Shown: one piece after another, positions 8,182-17,004 of the stretch
Layout: every line of letters starts with the position of its first letter
Position numbering within the stretch: the stretch's first letter is position 1
Source of the DNA: VXPQ01 sp965248175
GTDB lineage: Bacteria > Bacteroidota > Rhodothermia > Rhodothermales > VXPQ01
Direction of reading: 5' to 3'
NCBI GenBank assembly: GCA_965248175.1
Contig: OZ252093.1
Span: forward strand, 682,001-746,000
DNA: 64,000 bases
Position numbers and translations under genes: made by a program
The notes under the pieces: generated by a model
The model's input: the letters and a program-made list of their open reading frames with translations, nothing else
Told to the model about the DNA's origin: nothing
Database searches by the model: none

Positions 8182-8515
8182 TCAGGCAACCCCCACCCCA
8201 AACAACTCCCCTTGCTGCCGCCGACGCGCTGGCGCTGCCTCCGGCAACAGGTTCGCGATAGCCGCTACGGGAACGTTGCCCAGTTCTTTCGGCTCCAGCT
8301 TGTGCAGTCCTCCCCCGTATACTCTGCCTTCGTTCAACATGGCCGTCGGAGATATGTCGTTCAGAAATGTCCAGATTCGCCGTTTCATATCTGGATCATT
8401 ACGCAGCGCGCGAGCAAGCGTCTCCTTGGGATACAACATCAGATACACATTGGCCGCTGTTGCCATCGAGTGATTCAGAATAAAGCGATCCGGCTTATCC
8501 CTATTGACAGCCATC
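8182..8515 (-). CDS. C-terminal fragment of a DNA adenine methyltransferase
   Basis: About 110 residues from ATG at 8515 (MAVNRDKPDRFILNHSMATA). The stretches RVYGGGLHKLEPKELGNVPV and NVYLMLYPKETL resemble the end of the target-recognition domain of TaqI/Eco57I-type N6-adenine methyltransferases. None of the catalytic motifs (FxGxG, NPPY) is present, so this is a remnant or a detached recognition domain. A good ribosome binding site (GGAGAAG) precedes the ATG, and it overlaps the end of vapC by 15 bases, so it could still be translated as the last gene of that operon. Function unknown. Confidence 0.55.
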
Positions 8516-8911
8516 GTCTTCTCTCCGTTTCGTGGATACCCCATACCCCGCAAGGGGAACCATCTTCGAGCGCCGGATGACGCGGTCCCGGGTGAGCAGG
8601 GGAACGTCATGCACAATGCTGGCGGCGGCGATGAGCCGATCCGCAGAATCGCCCTCGAAATCGAGACAAGTCGAGGTGCGGGCCGTTTCGAGATCGATCG
8701 GCCACACATGCATGCGGTTCAGAGCGCGGGCCACGTTACCATCGTCGAGGTCCATGGTTATCCGGCCAAGCTGAACGAGTTTCGCCAGTTCCCACAGCAC
8801 GATGGTGGAAATGGACCACCTGTTCTGCGCCAGAAGGGCTTCTTCGGATGGCCGCAGTGCGCCGCTGAGTGCAAAAACAAGGATGTGGGTGTCGAGATTA
8901 AGCATCGGCAT
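8501..8911 (-). CDS. vapC: VapC-like PIN-domain toxin
   Basis: A PIN-domain ribonuclease of 136 residues. The expected acidic metal-binding residues are D7 (MLNLDTHIL), E41 (VLWELAKL), D91 (EGDSADRLIAAAS) and D109 (PLLTRDRVI). Its start overlaps the antitoxin stop by 14 bases. The upstream partner is a Phd/YefM-type antitoxin, a common pairing for this PIN subgroup. The extra C-terminal tail (STKRREDDGCQ) overlaps the methyltransferase fragment. RNA cleavage is inferred from the family. Confidence 0.9.
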   Translation of the reverse strand: MPMLNLDTHILVFALSGALRPSEEALLAQNRWSISTIVLWELAKLVQLGRITMDLDDGNVARALNRMHVWPIDLETARTSTCLDFEGDSADRLIAAASIVHDVPLLTRDRVIRRSKMVPLAGYGVSTKRREDDGCQ

Positions 8912-9116
8912 CCCAGCGAACGCCGGTCGTGAGAATGTCCCCGCAAACCTCGATCTCGTCTTTCAACGCACCGATCAGGCCGGCATACTCCCGGTCATAG
9001 GGTACAACACGCGCAACCGGCTTACCGTGCTTGGTGACGACCAGCCCATCCGGGTCAAGTTCGTCCAGCAACGCAAGGCACTGCTCCTTGAACTTTGCGG
9101 CTCCTATCGTTTTCAT
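8898..9116 (-). CDS. Phd/YefM-family antitoxin
   Basis: A 72-residue antitoxin. The N-terminal fold MKTIGAAKFKEQCLALLDEL and the LVVTKHGKPVARVVPYD segment are diagnostic of the Phd/YefM DNA-binding domain; the C-terminal half (DEIEVCGDILTTGVRWDADA) would wrap the toxin. It is the first gene of the toxin-antitoxin operon. A near-perfect palindrome lies 21 bp upstream, the likely site of autorepression. Confidence 0.9.
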   Translation of the reverse strand: MKTIGAAKFKEQCLALLDELDPDGLVVTKHGKPVARVVPYDREYAGLIGALKDEIEVCGDILTTGVRWDADA

Positions 9117-9136
9117 GGCGGTTCCTTATTTATTAT

Positions 9137-9170
9137 GGACATAATATATGACTGGTCATATAATATGTCC
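9137..9170. promoter_or_regulatory. Palindromic operator of the Phd/VapC operon
   Basis: GGACATAATATATGAC, two bases, then GTCATATAATATGTCC. The two 16-base arms match at 15 positions. It lies 21 bp before the antitoxin start in an AT-rich promoter region, the usual place for antitoxin-toxin binding. Binding is inferred from symmetry and position. Confidence 0.75.
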
Positions 9171-9188
9171 ACTTTGAAAAAAATATTT

Positions 9189-10379
9189 CTACCCCACCTC
9201 CACACACCCCGCATTCACCAGCACCGCCAATAATTCCCGGAAATCCTCATCCTCCAACACCTCCCCGAGCGTTTCCGCATCCAGCGGTTCCCGTCCCGCA
9301 ACAAGCGGAGCAGCATACGCCAGCCCAGGCCCCAGCGGATAGGCTTCACCGTGCACAAACAGGCTGGCATGCCCATCGCCGTATTCGATGAAGGCGAAAC
9401 GATTCGGCGCCACCCGCACCAGTTCGGCGCCGGCCCGAAGCGCCTCGGCAAGTTCTTCCCCGGTCCATTCCTGTTCCGGCAACGGCAACTCCTCGCCGCG
9501 CCGCGATTCGGTAACGAGCGCACCGAACGATTCCGCAATAGCGGCGTCGGTCAGTGTGTCCCGTACTGTGCGGTACACCTGCTCAAGTACATCCGGCCCG
9601 ATCCGGCCCGGATGATCGGGCGGGGTCAACTCCGGCCCGGAACAGTCCCCCAGCGGATCGGCGTCCGAAATGGCCCGGCGCAGCACCGCATCCAGGCACT
9701 CCGCATGACCCGGCGCGCGAAACCCGACCGAAAACGTCATGCAGGGACCGAGCGCAATGCCGTGGTGCGCCACACGGGGCGGCAGGTAGAGCATGTCGCC
9801 CTCTTCCAGCACCAACACCTCGTCCGGCTCGAAATCCGCCAGCATATCCACATCGATATCCGGCACGGACACTTCCTCTCCGGCAGGCAGCGGCTTCGCC
9901 CCGATCCGCCATTCACGCCGCCCAAGCGTCTGGATCAGAAATACGTCGTACCGGTCCACATGCGCGCCCACGTTCCCGCCGTCCGGGGCGTAACTCACCA
10001 TGATGTCGTCGAAGCGCCACGACGACACGAACAGAAAGCGTTCGAACAGAGCAGCCACTTCAGGAACCCAGCGATCCACCTCCTGCACGAGCAAGGTCCA
10101 GTGGGATGCGGGAAGGTCCGCAAAATCCTCTTCCTGAAACGGACCGTGGCGGAGTTGCCAGGGATACTCCCCGCCGCGCTCCATGATGAGACGCGAGGCA
10201 GCTTCTTCTTCAAGCGCCAACCCTGCCAATTCCTCCGGCGTGATCGGAGACTCGAAATCCGGGAACGCGTTTCGGATGAGCAGGGGTTTCTTCCGCCACC
10301 AGTCGCGGAGAAAGGTATCGACAGGCATGCCTCCCGGCAGGCAATCGGGCAGGTCGGGCAAATCGGAGGACGGCGGCAT
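9189..10379 (-). CDS. roxA: Ribosomal oxygenase, cupin/JmjC type (RoxA/YcfD-like)
   Basis: A 396-residue Fe(II)/2-oxoglutarate oxygenase of the JmjC/cupin_4 family that hydroxylates an arginine of ribosomal protein L16 in E. coli. The N-terminus FLRDWWRKKPLLIRNAFPDF is typical. The iron triad is H and D in VGAHVDRYDVF (about residues 138-140) and a histidine in LPPRVAHHG (about 203). VLEEGDMLYLPP and CMTFSVGFRAP are family blocks, and a C-terminal winged-helix/dimerisation region follows. The length fits the family. It stands alone on the minus strand between the toxin-antitoxin cluster and a small zinc-ribbon gene. The L16 substrate is taken from the family. Confidence 0.88.
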   Translation of the reverse strand: MPPSSDLPDLPDCLPGGMPVDTFLRDWWRKKPLLIRNAFPDFESPITPEELAGLALEEEAASRLIMERGGEYPWQLRHGPFQEEDFADLPASHWTLLVQEVDRWVPEVAALFERFLFVSSWRFDDIMVSYAPDGGNVGAHVDRYDVFLIQTLGRREWRIGAKPLPAGEEVSVPDIDVDMLADFEPDEVLVLEEGDMLYLPPRVAHHGIALGPCMTFSVGFRAPGHAECLDAVLRRAISDADPLGDCSGPELTPPDHPGRIGPDVLEQVYRTVRDTLTDAAIAESFGALVTESRRGEELPLPEQEWTGEELAEALRAGAELVRVAPNRFAFIEYGDGHASLFVHGEAYPLGPGLAYAAPLVAGREPLDAETLGEVLEDEDFRELLAVLVNAGCVEVG

Positions 10380-10482
10380 GTCGGCGTGTGTGATTTTTCA
10401 GGGGATTATATACGAAAGTCGCCAGGTTGAATCATTGTCTGCATGAATGAGGCAAGGGCAGACATGTCATGTCTATAAGGAT

Positions 10483-10671
10483 TCAGCGCAGCAGAAACCG
10501 CACCAGTTCAAAGAGCGGCCAGAGCATCAGCACCGCAAACACGAGGGCAGCCACCTTGATCGAAGACGCAGTCCGGGGCAGGTCGTACCCGCAGTACGGA
10601 CACACGTCCGCACGCGCGTCGATGGACAGCGCACAAGACGGGCATTCTCTATTCGCAGAACGATCAGGCAT
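10483..10671 (-). CDS. Small zinc-ribbon membrane protein
   Basis: 62 residues with two cysteine pairs (ECPSC and VCPYCGYDLP) forming a rubredoxin-like zinc ribbon, then one transmembrane helix near the C-terminus (VAALVFAVLMLWPLFELVRFLL). Such proteins are common but uncharacterised. It is divergent from the DUF4159 gene at 10736. Confidence 0.7.
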   Translation of the reverse strand: MPDRSANRECPSCALSIDARADVCPYCGYDLPRTASSIKVAALVFAVLMLWPLFELVRFLLR

Positions 10672-10735
10672 GAAACCGCATCGCTGTTTTTTCCTTTAAT
10701 AGGGACCTCTCCGGAAACACCATAAACGCGACCCC

Positions 10736-11494
10736 ATGCGGACGCACATCTTTCGAACAGGCGCCTTGTTACGCACCGCTGCGCTATGCATTTTGGCGCA
10801 TCTTGCCGCGGGGCAGGTTGCGAACGGGCAGGCCGTGAATATACAAGCCCGGGAAGATGCGAGCATACAAGCCGTGCAAGAACGGGCCGCGACAAGCCCC
10901 GGTCTCTTGCGGATCGCCGCCGTGAAATACAGCGGAGGCGGAGACTGGTACCAGGCCAGCACGCCGCTTCCCAATTTCCTGCGGTATGTCCGCAGCAACA
11001 CGCTCCTGCAGGTCGATACCCGTCCCGATGTGGTCGAACTCTCCAGCGACAAGGTGTTCGGTTTCCCGTTCCTGTTCCTGTCCGGCCACGGCAACATCGT
11101 CCTCTCGGACGAAGAAGCGCGACGCCTCCGGCGTTACCTTCAGAACGGGGGTTTCCTGTACGTGGACGACGACTACGGCCTCGACGAATACATCCGCCGG
11201 GAAATAAAAAAGGTGTTTCCCGAAAAATCCTTCGTGGAATTGCCGTTCGACCATGAAATTTACCATACCCATTACCCGTTTCCGAACGGGCTTCCGAAGA
11301 TTCACGAACACGACAACGCCCCTCCCCGGGGGTACGGGCTTTTCCACGAAGGGCGCCTCATCGTGTTCTACACCTATGAAACGAACATCAGCGACGGGTG
11401 GGAATCGCCGGAAGTGCATAACGACTCCCCGGAAACGCGCGAGACAGCGTTTCGTATGGGCACAAATATTCTCACCTACGCCATGATGCACTAA
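10736..11494 (+). CDS. DUF4159 domain protein, exported
   Basis: 252 residues: a signal peptide (RTAALCILAHLAAGQVANGQA), then a DUF4159 domain recognised by KYSGGGDWYQASTPLPNFL, FPFLFLSGHGNIVLSDEEA, RRYLQNGGFLYVDDDYGLD and PPRGYGLFHEGRLIVFYTYE. The domain has a glutamine-amidotransferase-like fold and is frequent in Bacteroidota and Planctomycetota, often near BatA-type proteins and MoxR. No enzyme activity is established. It is followed after 10 bp by glyA, so the two may share a transcript. A BatA-type gene is also in this window (51.4 kb) but not adjacent. Confidence 0.85.
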   Translation: MRTHIFRTGALLRTAALCILAHLAAGQVANGQAVNIQAREDASIQAVQERAATSPGLLRIAAVKYSGGGDWYQASTPLPNFLRYVRSNTLLQVDTRPDVVELSSDKVFGFPFLFLSGHGNIVLSDEEARRLRRYLQNGGFLYVDDDYGLDEYIRREIKKVFPEKSFVELPFDHEIYHTHYPFPNGLPKIHEHDNAPPRGYGLFHEGRLIVFYTYETNISDGWESPEVHNDSPETRETAFRMGTNILTYAMMH

Positions 11495-11504
11495 CCGCAC
11501 CTCC

Positions 11505-12812
11505 ATGAACGATCTTCAGAAAAACGACCCCCGGATGTACGAAGCCATCCAGCAGGAGGTCGATCGTCAGAACGAAGGACTTGAACTGATTGCGTCGGAA
11601 AACTTCGTCAGCCGGGCCGTGCTGCAGGCGCTGGGCAGCCCGTTGACCAACAAATACGCGGAAGGACTCCCCGGCAAAAGGTATTACGGCGGATGCCAGC
11701 ATGTGGACACGGCGGAGGATCTGGCGCGAGAACGAGCAAAGGAATTGTTCGGCTGCGACTGGGTAAACGTGCAGCCGCATTCCGGTGCCAGCGCGAACGC
11801 CGCCGTATTTCTGGCACTCCTGAAACCTGGAGACACCTTCCTCGGACTGGACCTTTCCCACGGCGGGCATCTCACGCACGGCAGCCCGGTCAACTTTTCG
11901 GGCATCCTGTATGAATCCGTCCATTACGGCGTCGAAAAGGACGGCCCGCTGGCCGGGCGCATCGACATGAACAAGGTGCGCGATCTGGCCCGAAAACAGA
12001 AACCCCGGATGATTTCCATCGGCGCAAGCGCCTATTCCCGCGACTTCGACTACGCCGCCTTCCGCGACATTGCCGACGAGGTGGGGGCATTCCTCTGGAT
12101 GGACATGGCGCACACGGCAGGGTTGATCGCAGCGGGCCTGCTGAACGATCCGATGCCGCATTGCCACATCGTTTCCACCACCACGCACAAGACGCTGCGC
12201 GGGCCGAGGGGAGGCATGCTCCTCATCGGAAAGGATTACGAAAACCCCTTCGGAAAGACGGTGCCCGCCTCGGGGCGCGTGAAGCGCATGAGCGAATTGT
12301 TCGATTCGGCGGTGTTTCCGGGTACGCAGGGCGGACCACTCATGCACGTGATTGCAGCCAAGGGCGTTTCCTTCAGCGAAGCCTTACAGCCGGATTTCGT
12401 CGAATACGGCAAGCAGATCATCGCGAACGCCAAAGCCATGGCGAAGGCGTTCCTGGATCGGGGGTACGAACTGGTGTCGGGCGGCACGGACAATCACCTC
12501 GTGCTGATTGATCTGCGCAGCAAGGGCCTCGCCGGCAAGGAAGCCGAAGCGGTCCTGCAAAGGGCGGACATCACGGTGAACAAGAACATGGTGCCGTTCG
12601 ATGAAACGAGCCCGTTCGTGACAAGCGGCATGCGGATCGGAACGCCCGCAATGACGACGCGCGGCTTTGGGGAAGCGGAGTTCGAATGGGTGGTCGAGTT
12701 GATGGACCGCATTCTTTCCGATATGGGCAATGAAGATGTGCAGCGCCATGTACAAGAAGAAGTGCGCGCGTTGTGCAGCCGGTTCCCGCTGTATGATTTC
12801 GCTGTGGCGTAA
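11505..12812 (+). CDS. glyA: Serine hydroxymethyltransferase
   Basis: A 435-residue PLP enzyme that converts serine and tetrahydrofolate to glycine and 5,10-methylene-THF, the main entry to one-carbon metabolism. NEGLELIASENFVS, NKYAEGLPGKRYYGG, WVNVQPHSGASANAAVF and STTTHKTLRGPRGG are diagnostic, and the Schiff-base lysine is K229. The window also encodes GcvP, MetF and MetH, which exchange the same one-carbon units. It is the second gene in a long plus-strand series running to about 21.2 kb. Length and motifs are complete. Confidence 0.97.
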   Translation: MNDLQKNDPRMYEAIQQEVDRQNEGLELIASENFVSRAVLQALGSPLTNKYAEGLPGKRYYGGCQHVDTAEDLARERAKELFGCDWVNVQPHSGASANAAVFLALLKPGDTFLGLDLSHGGHLTHGSPVNFSGILYESVHYGVEKDGPLAGRIDMNKVRDLARKQKPRMISIGASAYSRDFDYAAFRDIADEVGAFLWMDMAHTAGLIAAGLLNDPMPHCHIVSTTTHKTLRGPRGGMLLIGKDYENPFGKTVPASGRVKRMSELFDSAVFPGTQGGPLMHVIAAKGVSFSEALQPDFVEYGKQIIANAKAMAKAFLDRGYELVSGGTDNHLVLIDLRSKGLAGKEAEAVLQRADITVNKNMVPFDETSPFVTSGMRIGTPAMTTRGFGEAEFEWVVELMDRILSDMGNEDVQRHVQEEVRALCSRFPLYDFAVA

Positions 12813-12860
12813 AACCCGTATCATTGCCCCACTTGCAGGCCAAACCAACGTGCGTACACC

Positions 12861-13460
12861 ATGTCGAATGGCGCGCCATCCCCATCCACCCATACGGATC
12901 TGGCCGATCTGGGTCACCGCCTGTACGAGCGGGCGCTCGTCCGGCGCGGGGAGGAACACCTTACCGACCCCCGGGGACGGCCTATCGGGTGGCTGCTGGA
13001 CATACGCATCCCCATGCTCGACGCCGCCATGTTCGGTGAAGTCGGGCAGGTGCTGGCCGACCGCCTCCGCAGCAAGGGAGCGCACCAGGTTGCAGGACAC
13101 GGCTTCGGGGCGTACGCCATGGTATGCTCGGTTCTCGCTGCAGAAGGATCCCCGCCGTTTTTGGCAGGTTTCGTACGGGAGAACCGCAAACCGCATGGAC
13201 GCCGCCGGCTCATCGAAGGACCGCTCGACCGGCAGGAACCTGTCGTACTTCTTGACGACATTCTCAACAGCGGGCGGAGCGCCCTGCGCGCGATTTCGCA
13301 ACTCCGGCAGGACGGATTCGAGGTGGTCGGCGTTATGACCCTCTTCAACTTTGCATGGAGCGGCGGCAAGGCGCAGGTGGAAAGGGACGGGGTCTGGGTG
13401 GATTCACTGCTCGAACTGAACCTGCGCGAAGATAAACAGAATAAATCCGATCCGGCGTAA
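12861..13460 (+). CDS. Phosphoribosyltransferase, orotate PRTase-like
   Basis: 199 residues with the PRPP-binding motif VVLLDDILNSGRSALRAI (about residues 130-147), matching type I phosphoribosyltransferases of the PyrE group. The hood region and RENRKPHGRRRLIEGPL resemble the catalytic loop (RK..KDHG) of orotate PRTase, but the usual KDHG is altered to KPHG. It may be an OPRTase homologue with a different substrate or a regulatory protein. The start at 12861 (MSNGAPSPSTHTD) is 48 bp after glyA; tatC begins three bases after its stop, so the two are co-transcribed. Confidence 0.72.
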   Translation: MSNGAPSPSTHTDLADLGHRLYERALVRRGEEHLTDPRGRPIGWLLDIRIPMLDAAMFGEVGQVLADRLRSKGAHQVAGHGFGAYAMVCSVLAAEGSPPFLAGFVRENRKPHGRRRLIEGPLDRQEPVVLLDDILNSGRSALRAISQLRQDGFEVVGVMTLFNFAWSGGKAQVERDGVWVDSLLELNLREDKQNKSDPA

Positions 13461-13463
13461 CCG

Positions 13464-14339
13464 ATGAAACTGTTCGGGTCCCGCAATATATCCGCTGCTG
13501 CCCGGAAGACGATCCAGGCGATCGAAGGGGACAGCACATCGAACGGATTCGATCTGGCCGATGTGCTGGAAGAGATGTCCTTCCTCGATCACCTCGAGGA
13601 ACTCCGGTGGCGCATTCTGAAGGGGATCGGCGCGGTCATCCTCGGGGCCATCTTCTGCGGTATCTATGACGAGTTCGTCATCGACCAGATTCTTCTCGGC
13701 CCCACGAAGCAGGACTTCTTCATGTACCAGCTCTTCAACTTCGAGGCAAAGGAACTGATTCTGCAAAACCGCACCGTGACCGGCCAGTTTTTTGCCTACT
13801 GGGGGTCGGTGTTCGTGGTCGGCATCATTATCGGCGCGCCCATCGCCATCTACCAGTTCTGGAAATTCATTGAGCCGGGGTTGTACCCTGAAGAGAAAAA
13901 GGGTATGCGATCCGCGTCCTTCTTCGCCACCGGGTTCTTCGTGCTGGGCGTCGGATTCGGCTACTGCGTCATTACTCCAATGGCCTTGCAGTTCTTCGCA
14001 AATTTTATCATTTCCGAACAGATCGTCAACGAATTCGACATCACCAAGTATTTCAGCCTGGTAACCATGTGGGTGTTCGGGGTGGGCCTGCTCTTCGAAC
14101 TGCCCGTGGTCATGTTTTTTCTGGCGAAAATAGGCATCGTCAATTCTACGATCTTGCGCAAGGGGCGCAAGTATGCGCTTATTGCTATTCTGATCCTTGC
14201 CGCGATTCTCACGCCCCCGGATCCTATTTCGCAGTTGCTGGTGGGCGTACCCATGGTGGGACTCTACGAACTCTCCATATGGATTTCGAAACGCGTGGAG
14301 CGGCGCGAGAAACGACGATTGCAGAAAGCCCTCGAATAG
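13464..14339 (+). CDS. tatC: Sec-independent protein translocase TatC
   Basis: A 291-residue polytopic inner-membrane protein that binds twin-arginine signal peptides. The motif SFLDHLEELRWRI holds the conserved Glu residues, and EPGLYPEEKKGM and FGVGLLFELPVVMFFLAKIG are family blocks. Six transmembrane segments can be counted. A cytosolic N-terminal extension of about 38 residues precedes the first conserved block, and there is a loop of about 30 residues in the first periplasmic region (GPTKQDFFMYQLFNFEAKE). No tatA/tatB gene is in the window. Confidence 0.95.
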   Translation: MKLFGSRNISAAARKTIQAIEGDSTSNGFDLADVLEEMSFLDHLEELRWRILKGIGAVILGAIFCGIYDEFVIDQILLGPTKQDFFMYQLFNFEAKELILQNRTVTGQFFAYWGSVFVVGIIIGAPIAIYQFWKFIEPGLYPEEKKGMRSASFFATGFFVLGVGFGYCVITPMALQFFANFIISEQIVNEFDITKYFSLVTMWVFGVGLLFELPVVMFFLAKIGIVNSTILRKGRKYALIAILILAAILTPPDPISQLLVGVPMVGLYELSIWISKRVERREKRRLQKALE

Positions 14340-14353
14340 ATTCCCCCGATCCG

Positions 14354-16012
14354 ATGCGCATACTTCCTGCGATAAAAAAACGCCCGACGATCATAGTCCT
14401 CGCGCTCGGCGTGCTGGCGGCCGGTTTTTTCGCGGTGGACGATGATGATTTCTTCGCGCTGCGAAAGAATTTCCAGATTTTCGGCTCGGTCTACGAGGAA
14501 TTGGTTACCGGCTATGTGGACCGCCCCGATCCCGAACGACTCATGCGGCTGGGTATCCATGCCATGCTGGAAGACCTGGACCCGTACACCACCTTCATCG
14601 ACGAGGCCGACAATACGCAGATCCATATCATCACCCGGGGTAGCTACGGGGGCATCGGTCTGAGCATCGATGTGCGCAACGAAAAAATCATCGTCGTTGC
14701 GCCGATCGAGGGAACGAGCGGGTACAAACAGGGCGTGCGTACCGGGGACGTCATTGTCGAAATCGAAGGACAATCGACCGAGCACATGACGCTCAGCGAC
14801 CTCCGGAACCTGATGCAGGGCGAACCCGGAACCGCTGTCGAACTGATTGTCGAACGTGAGGGAACACCCGAACCCATCCATTTTCTGCTGTCCCGCCAGC
14901 AGGTCACGCTGAAAAATGTATCGTTCACGGGGTTTGCAGACTCGTCGACAGGCATCGGGTATATCAAGTTCGACCGGTTTGCCCGTGGGGCAGGCTCGGA
15001 ACTCCGCGAGGCGGTGCAAACCCTGCAAAAAACGGAACGGTTGCAGGGACTCGTCATCGACCTGCGGGACAACCCCGGCGGTCTCCTTGACGAAGCGGTA
15101 GAGGTTACGCAATTGTTCGTCCCGCAAGGCTCCGTAATCGTATCCACGCGCGGACGAACCCTCCAGAACGAGCGGGTCTATCGCAGCACAAGTCCTCCGA
15201 TCGCGCCGGACCTCCCGCTGGTCGTGCTGGTCGGCAACATCACAGCCTCCGCCGCAGAAATCGTGTCGGGCGCCGTGCAGGACCTCGACCGGGCCGTCGT
15301 GCTCGGCACGCCCACCTTCGGAAAGGGGCTGGTGCAGGTCGTCAAGCCGCTGCCCTACAACACATCCCTGAAAATGACCACCTCGAAGTATTACACGCCC
15401 AGTGGACGGAGCATTCAGGCGATCGACTACAACGGGGAGCAAAGCGCCGGGACAACGATTGCCGATTCGTTGCAACAGCGGTTCACAACCCGCAACGGGC
15501 GACCGGTCAGCAATGGCCGCGGCGTCGAGCCGGACCGCCGGGCGCCGCTGGAAACCGAGAGCGAACTGGAGAAAGCGCTCGTCCGCCGGGCCGCCTTTTT
15601 CTTCTACGCGAACCATTTCGCCGCCCGCAACGACTCGATCCCGCCCGGCTTCACCGTATCCGACGACATCCTGGTGGACTTTGCAACCTGGCTGGAGGAA
15701 GAACGATTCACCTACCGGACCGACGCTGAACACGCGCTTGAAACGCTGGATGCCCAACTGGTTCAAAACGGCTACGAATCGGCGCAGGACGAAATGGAGG
15801 CGCTGCGAGAAGTGATGCTGTCCGAAAAACGCACCGCCTTCGAACGACACAACGACAACCTGAAGAAACAACTTCGCGAAGAAATCCTGGCCCGGTATTT
15901 CGGGCAATCGGCGCAGATTGCCGCCTCATTCGACCATGACGCACAAATTCTGGCAGCCGTACAACTGCTCGAAGACATTCCCGCATACCGCCAGATACTG
16001 GCGCCCCGTTAA
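14354..16012 (+). CDS. C-terminal processing peptidase (S41, CtpA/Prc type)
   Basis: 552 residues from ATG at 14354; the reading frame opens earlier inside tatC, but MRILPAIKKRPTIIVLALGVLAAG gives the expected membrane anchor or signal. A PDZ domain follows the SYGGIGLSI block (about residues 98-180), then the S41 protease core. The nucleophile is the serine in ITASAAEIVSG (about S299) and the general-base lysine is in PTFGKGLVQ (about K324). The C-terminal ~150 residues are helical and variable. It would degrade or trim periplasmic proteins. It begins 14 bp after tatC. Confidence 0.92.
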   Translation: MRILPAIKKRPTIIVLALGVLAAGFFAVDDDDFFALRKNFQIFGSVYEELVTGYVDRPDPERLMRLGIHAMLEDLDPYTTFIDEADNTQIHIITRGSYGGIGLSIDVRNEKIIVVAPIEGTSGYKQGVRTGDVIVEIEGQSTEHMTLSDLRNLMQGEPGTAVELIVEREGTPEPIHFLLSRQQVTLKNVSFTGFADSSTGIGYIKFDRFARGAGSELREAVQTLQKTERLQGLVIDLRDNPGGLLDEAVEVTQLFVPQGSVIVSTRGRTLQNERVYRSTSPPIAPDLPLVVLVGNITASAAEIVSGAVQDLDRAVVLGTPTFGKGLVQVVKPLPYNTSLKMTTSKYYTPSGRSIQAIDYNGEQSAGTTIADSLQQRFTTRNGRPVSNGRGVEPDRRAPLETESELEKALVRRAAFFFYANHFAARNDSIPPGFTVSDDILVDFATWLEEERFTYRTDAEHALETLDAQLVQNGYESAQDEMEALREVMLSEKRTAFERHNDNLKKQLREEILARYFGQSAQIAASFDHDAQILAAVQLLEDIPAYRQILAPR

Positions 16013-16063
16013 TAAACAGTACAGGGCGGCGCCCGCCCGATCCACTCAATCGGTTTATCCGGC

Positions 16064-16894
16064 ATGGATGTCGTTCACGTGGTGCTTCTGGTAGCTGCCG
16101 GCCTCGGCGGAGGATTCGTGGCGGGGCTTTTCGGGGTCGGCGGGGGTATCGTATTTGCCCCGGTACTTTTCTTCTATTACCAGCAGATAGGGGTTTCCCC
16201 GGAGACGCTTGCACCGCTCACGATCGGATCGAGCCTGTTCTGCACGATGATTACCGCCGCCGCCAGCGCCTGGGTGCAATATGGAAAAAAGGCGGTCGTG
16301 ACCAGGGTGGCCGTGATCGTCGGCCTTTTCAGCGCAGCAATCGTCCTGATCATGACCCGCTGGATCACGACGCGGCCCTGGTACGACGGCGAAGCGTTCC
16401 AGATCGTTTTCAGCATCGTCCTGCTCGCGCTGGTGGTGCGCATGCTGGTGCGTTTCGAATCCGAGCCGGAGCAAGGTGTTTTCGACCCGCGGCGGCTCCG
16501 GGGCAGGATGCTTGCGGGCACAGGAACTGCTGCGGGCGCCATCGCTTCGGCTGCCGGCGTAGGAGGAGGCGTGGTGCTCGTGCCGGCATACAACCACTTC
16601 CTGCGCCTGCCGATGCATATAGCCACTGGCACCTCCAGCGCCTCGATCGTATTCATTTCACTGGCCGGCGTGCTGGCATACGGCTGGCTGGGACAGGAGG
16701 CGAATACACCGGAACTCACCCTCGGATATGTGGATGCCGTACGAGGCCTTTTCCTGGCCGGACCTGCTACGCTTACCGCCCGGCTGGGCGTACGCACGGC
16801 GCACCGCCTTAATCAACGCATGCTGCAAGTGCTGTTTGCCGCCCTGGCCAGCGTCATCGCGTTGTGGCTCCTTTGGGATGTAGTGGCGGGGTGA
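16064..16894 (+). CDS. TSUP (TauE/SafE-like) membrane permease
   Basis: 276 residues with about eight hydrophobic segments and the paired family motifs GLFGVGGGIVFAPVL (residues ~22-36) and GVGGGVVLVPAYNHF (~165-180), including a GTSSASIVF block. TSUP proteins export or import small sulfur compounds or organic anions; the substrate cannot be told from sequence. It is on the plus strand between the S41 protease and the HtrA protease; its coding end lies 110 bp before the likely htrA start. Confidence 0.88.
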   Translation: MDVVHVVLLVAAGLGGGFVAGLFGVGGGIVFAPVLFFYYQQIGVSPETLAPLTIGSSLFCTMITAAASAWVQYGKKAVVTRVAVIVGLFSAAIVLIMTRWITTRPWYDGEAFQIVFSIVLLALVVRMLVRFESEPEQGVFDPRRLRGRMLAGTGTAAGAIASAAGVGGGVVLVPAYNHFLRLPMHIATGTSSASIVFISLAGVLAYGWLGQEANTPELTLGYVDAVRGLFLAGPATLTARLGVRTAHRLNQRMLQVLFAALASVIALWLLWDVVAG

Positions 16895-17004
16895 TTCTTC
16901 CGAAACCACCCCCCGGCGATCTCGTAACAGGCAACTCAGTGAACGATGCGCTTTCCCCGTTGCATTTCCTCGCACCTTGCGCCGTTACGGCGCCGGAAGA
17001 ACGC

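Noticed and set aside
9351..10430. 359-codon plus-strand frame across roxA
   Set aside because: Antisense shadow of the cupin oxygenase; no conserved motif.
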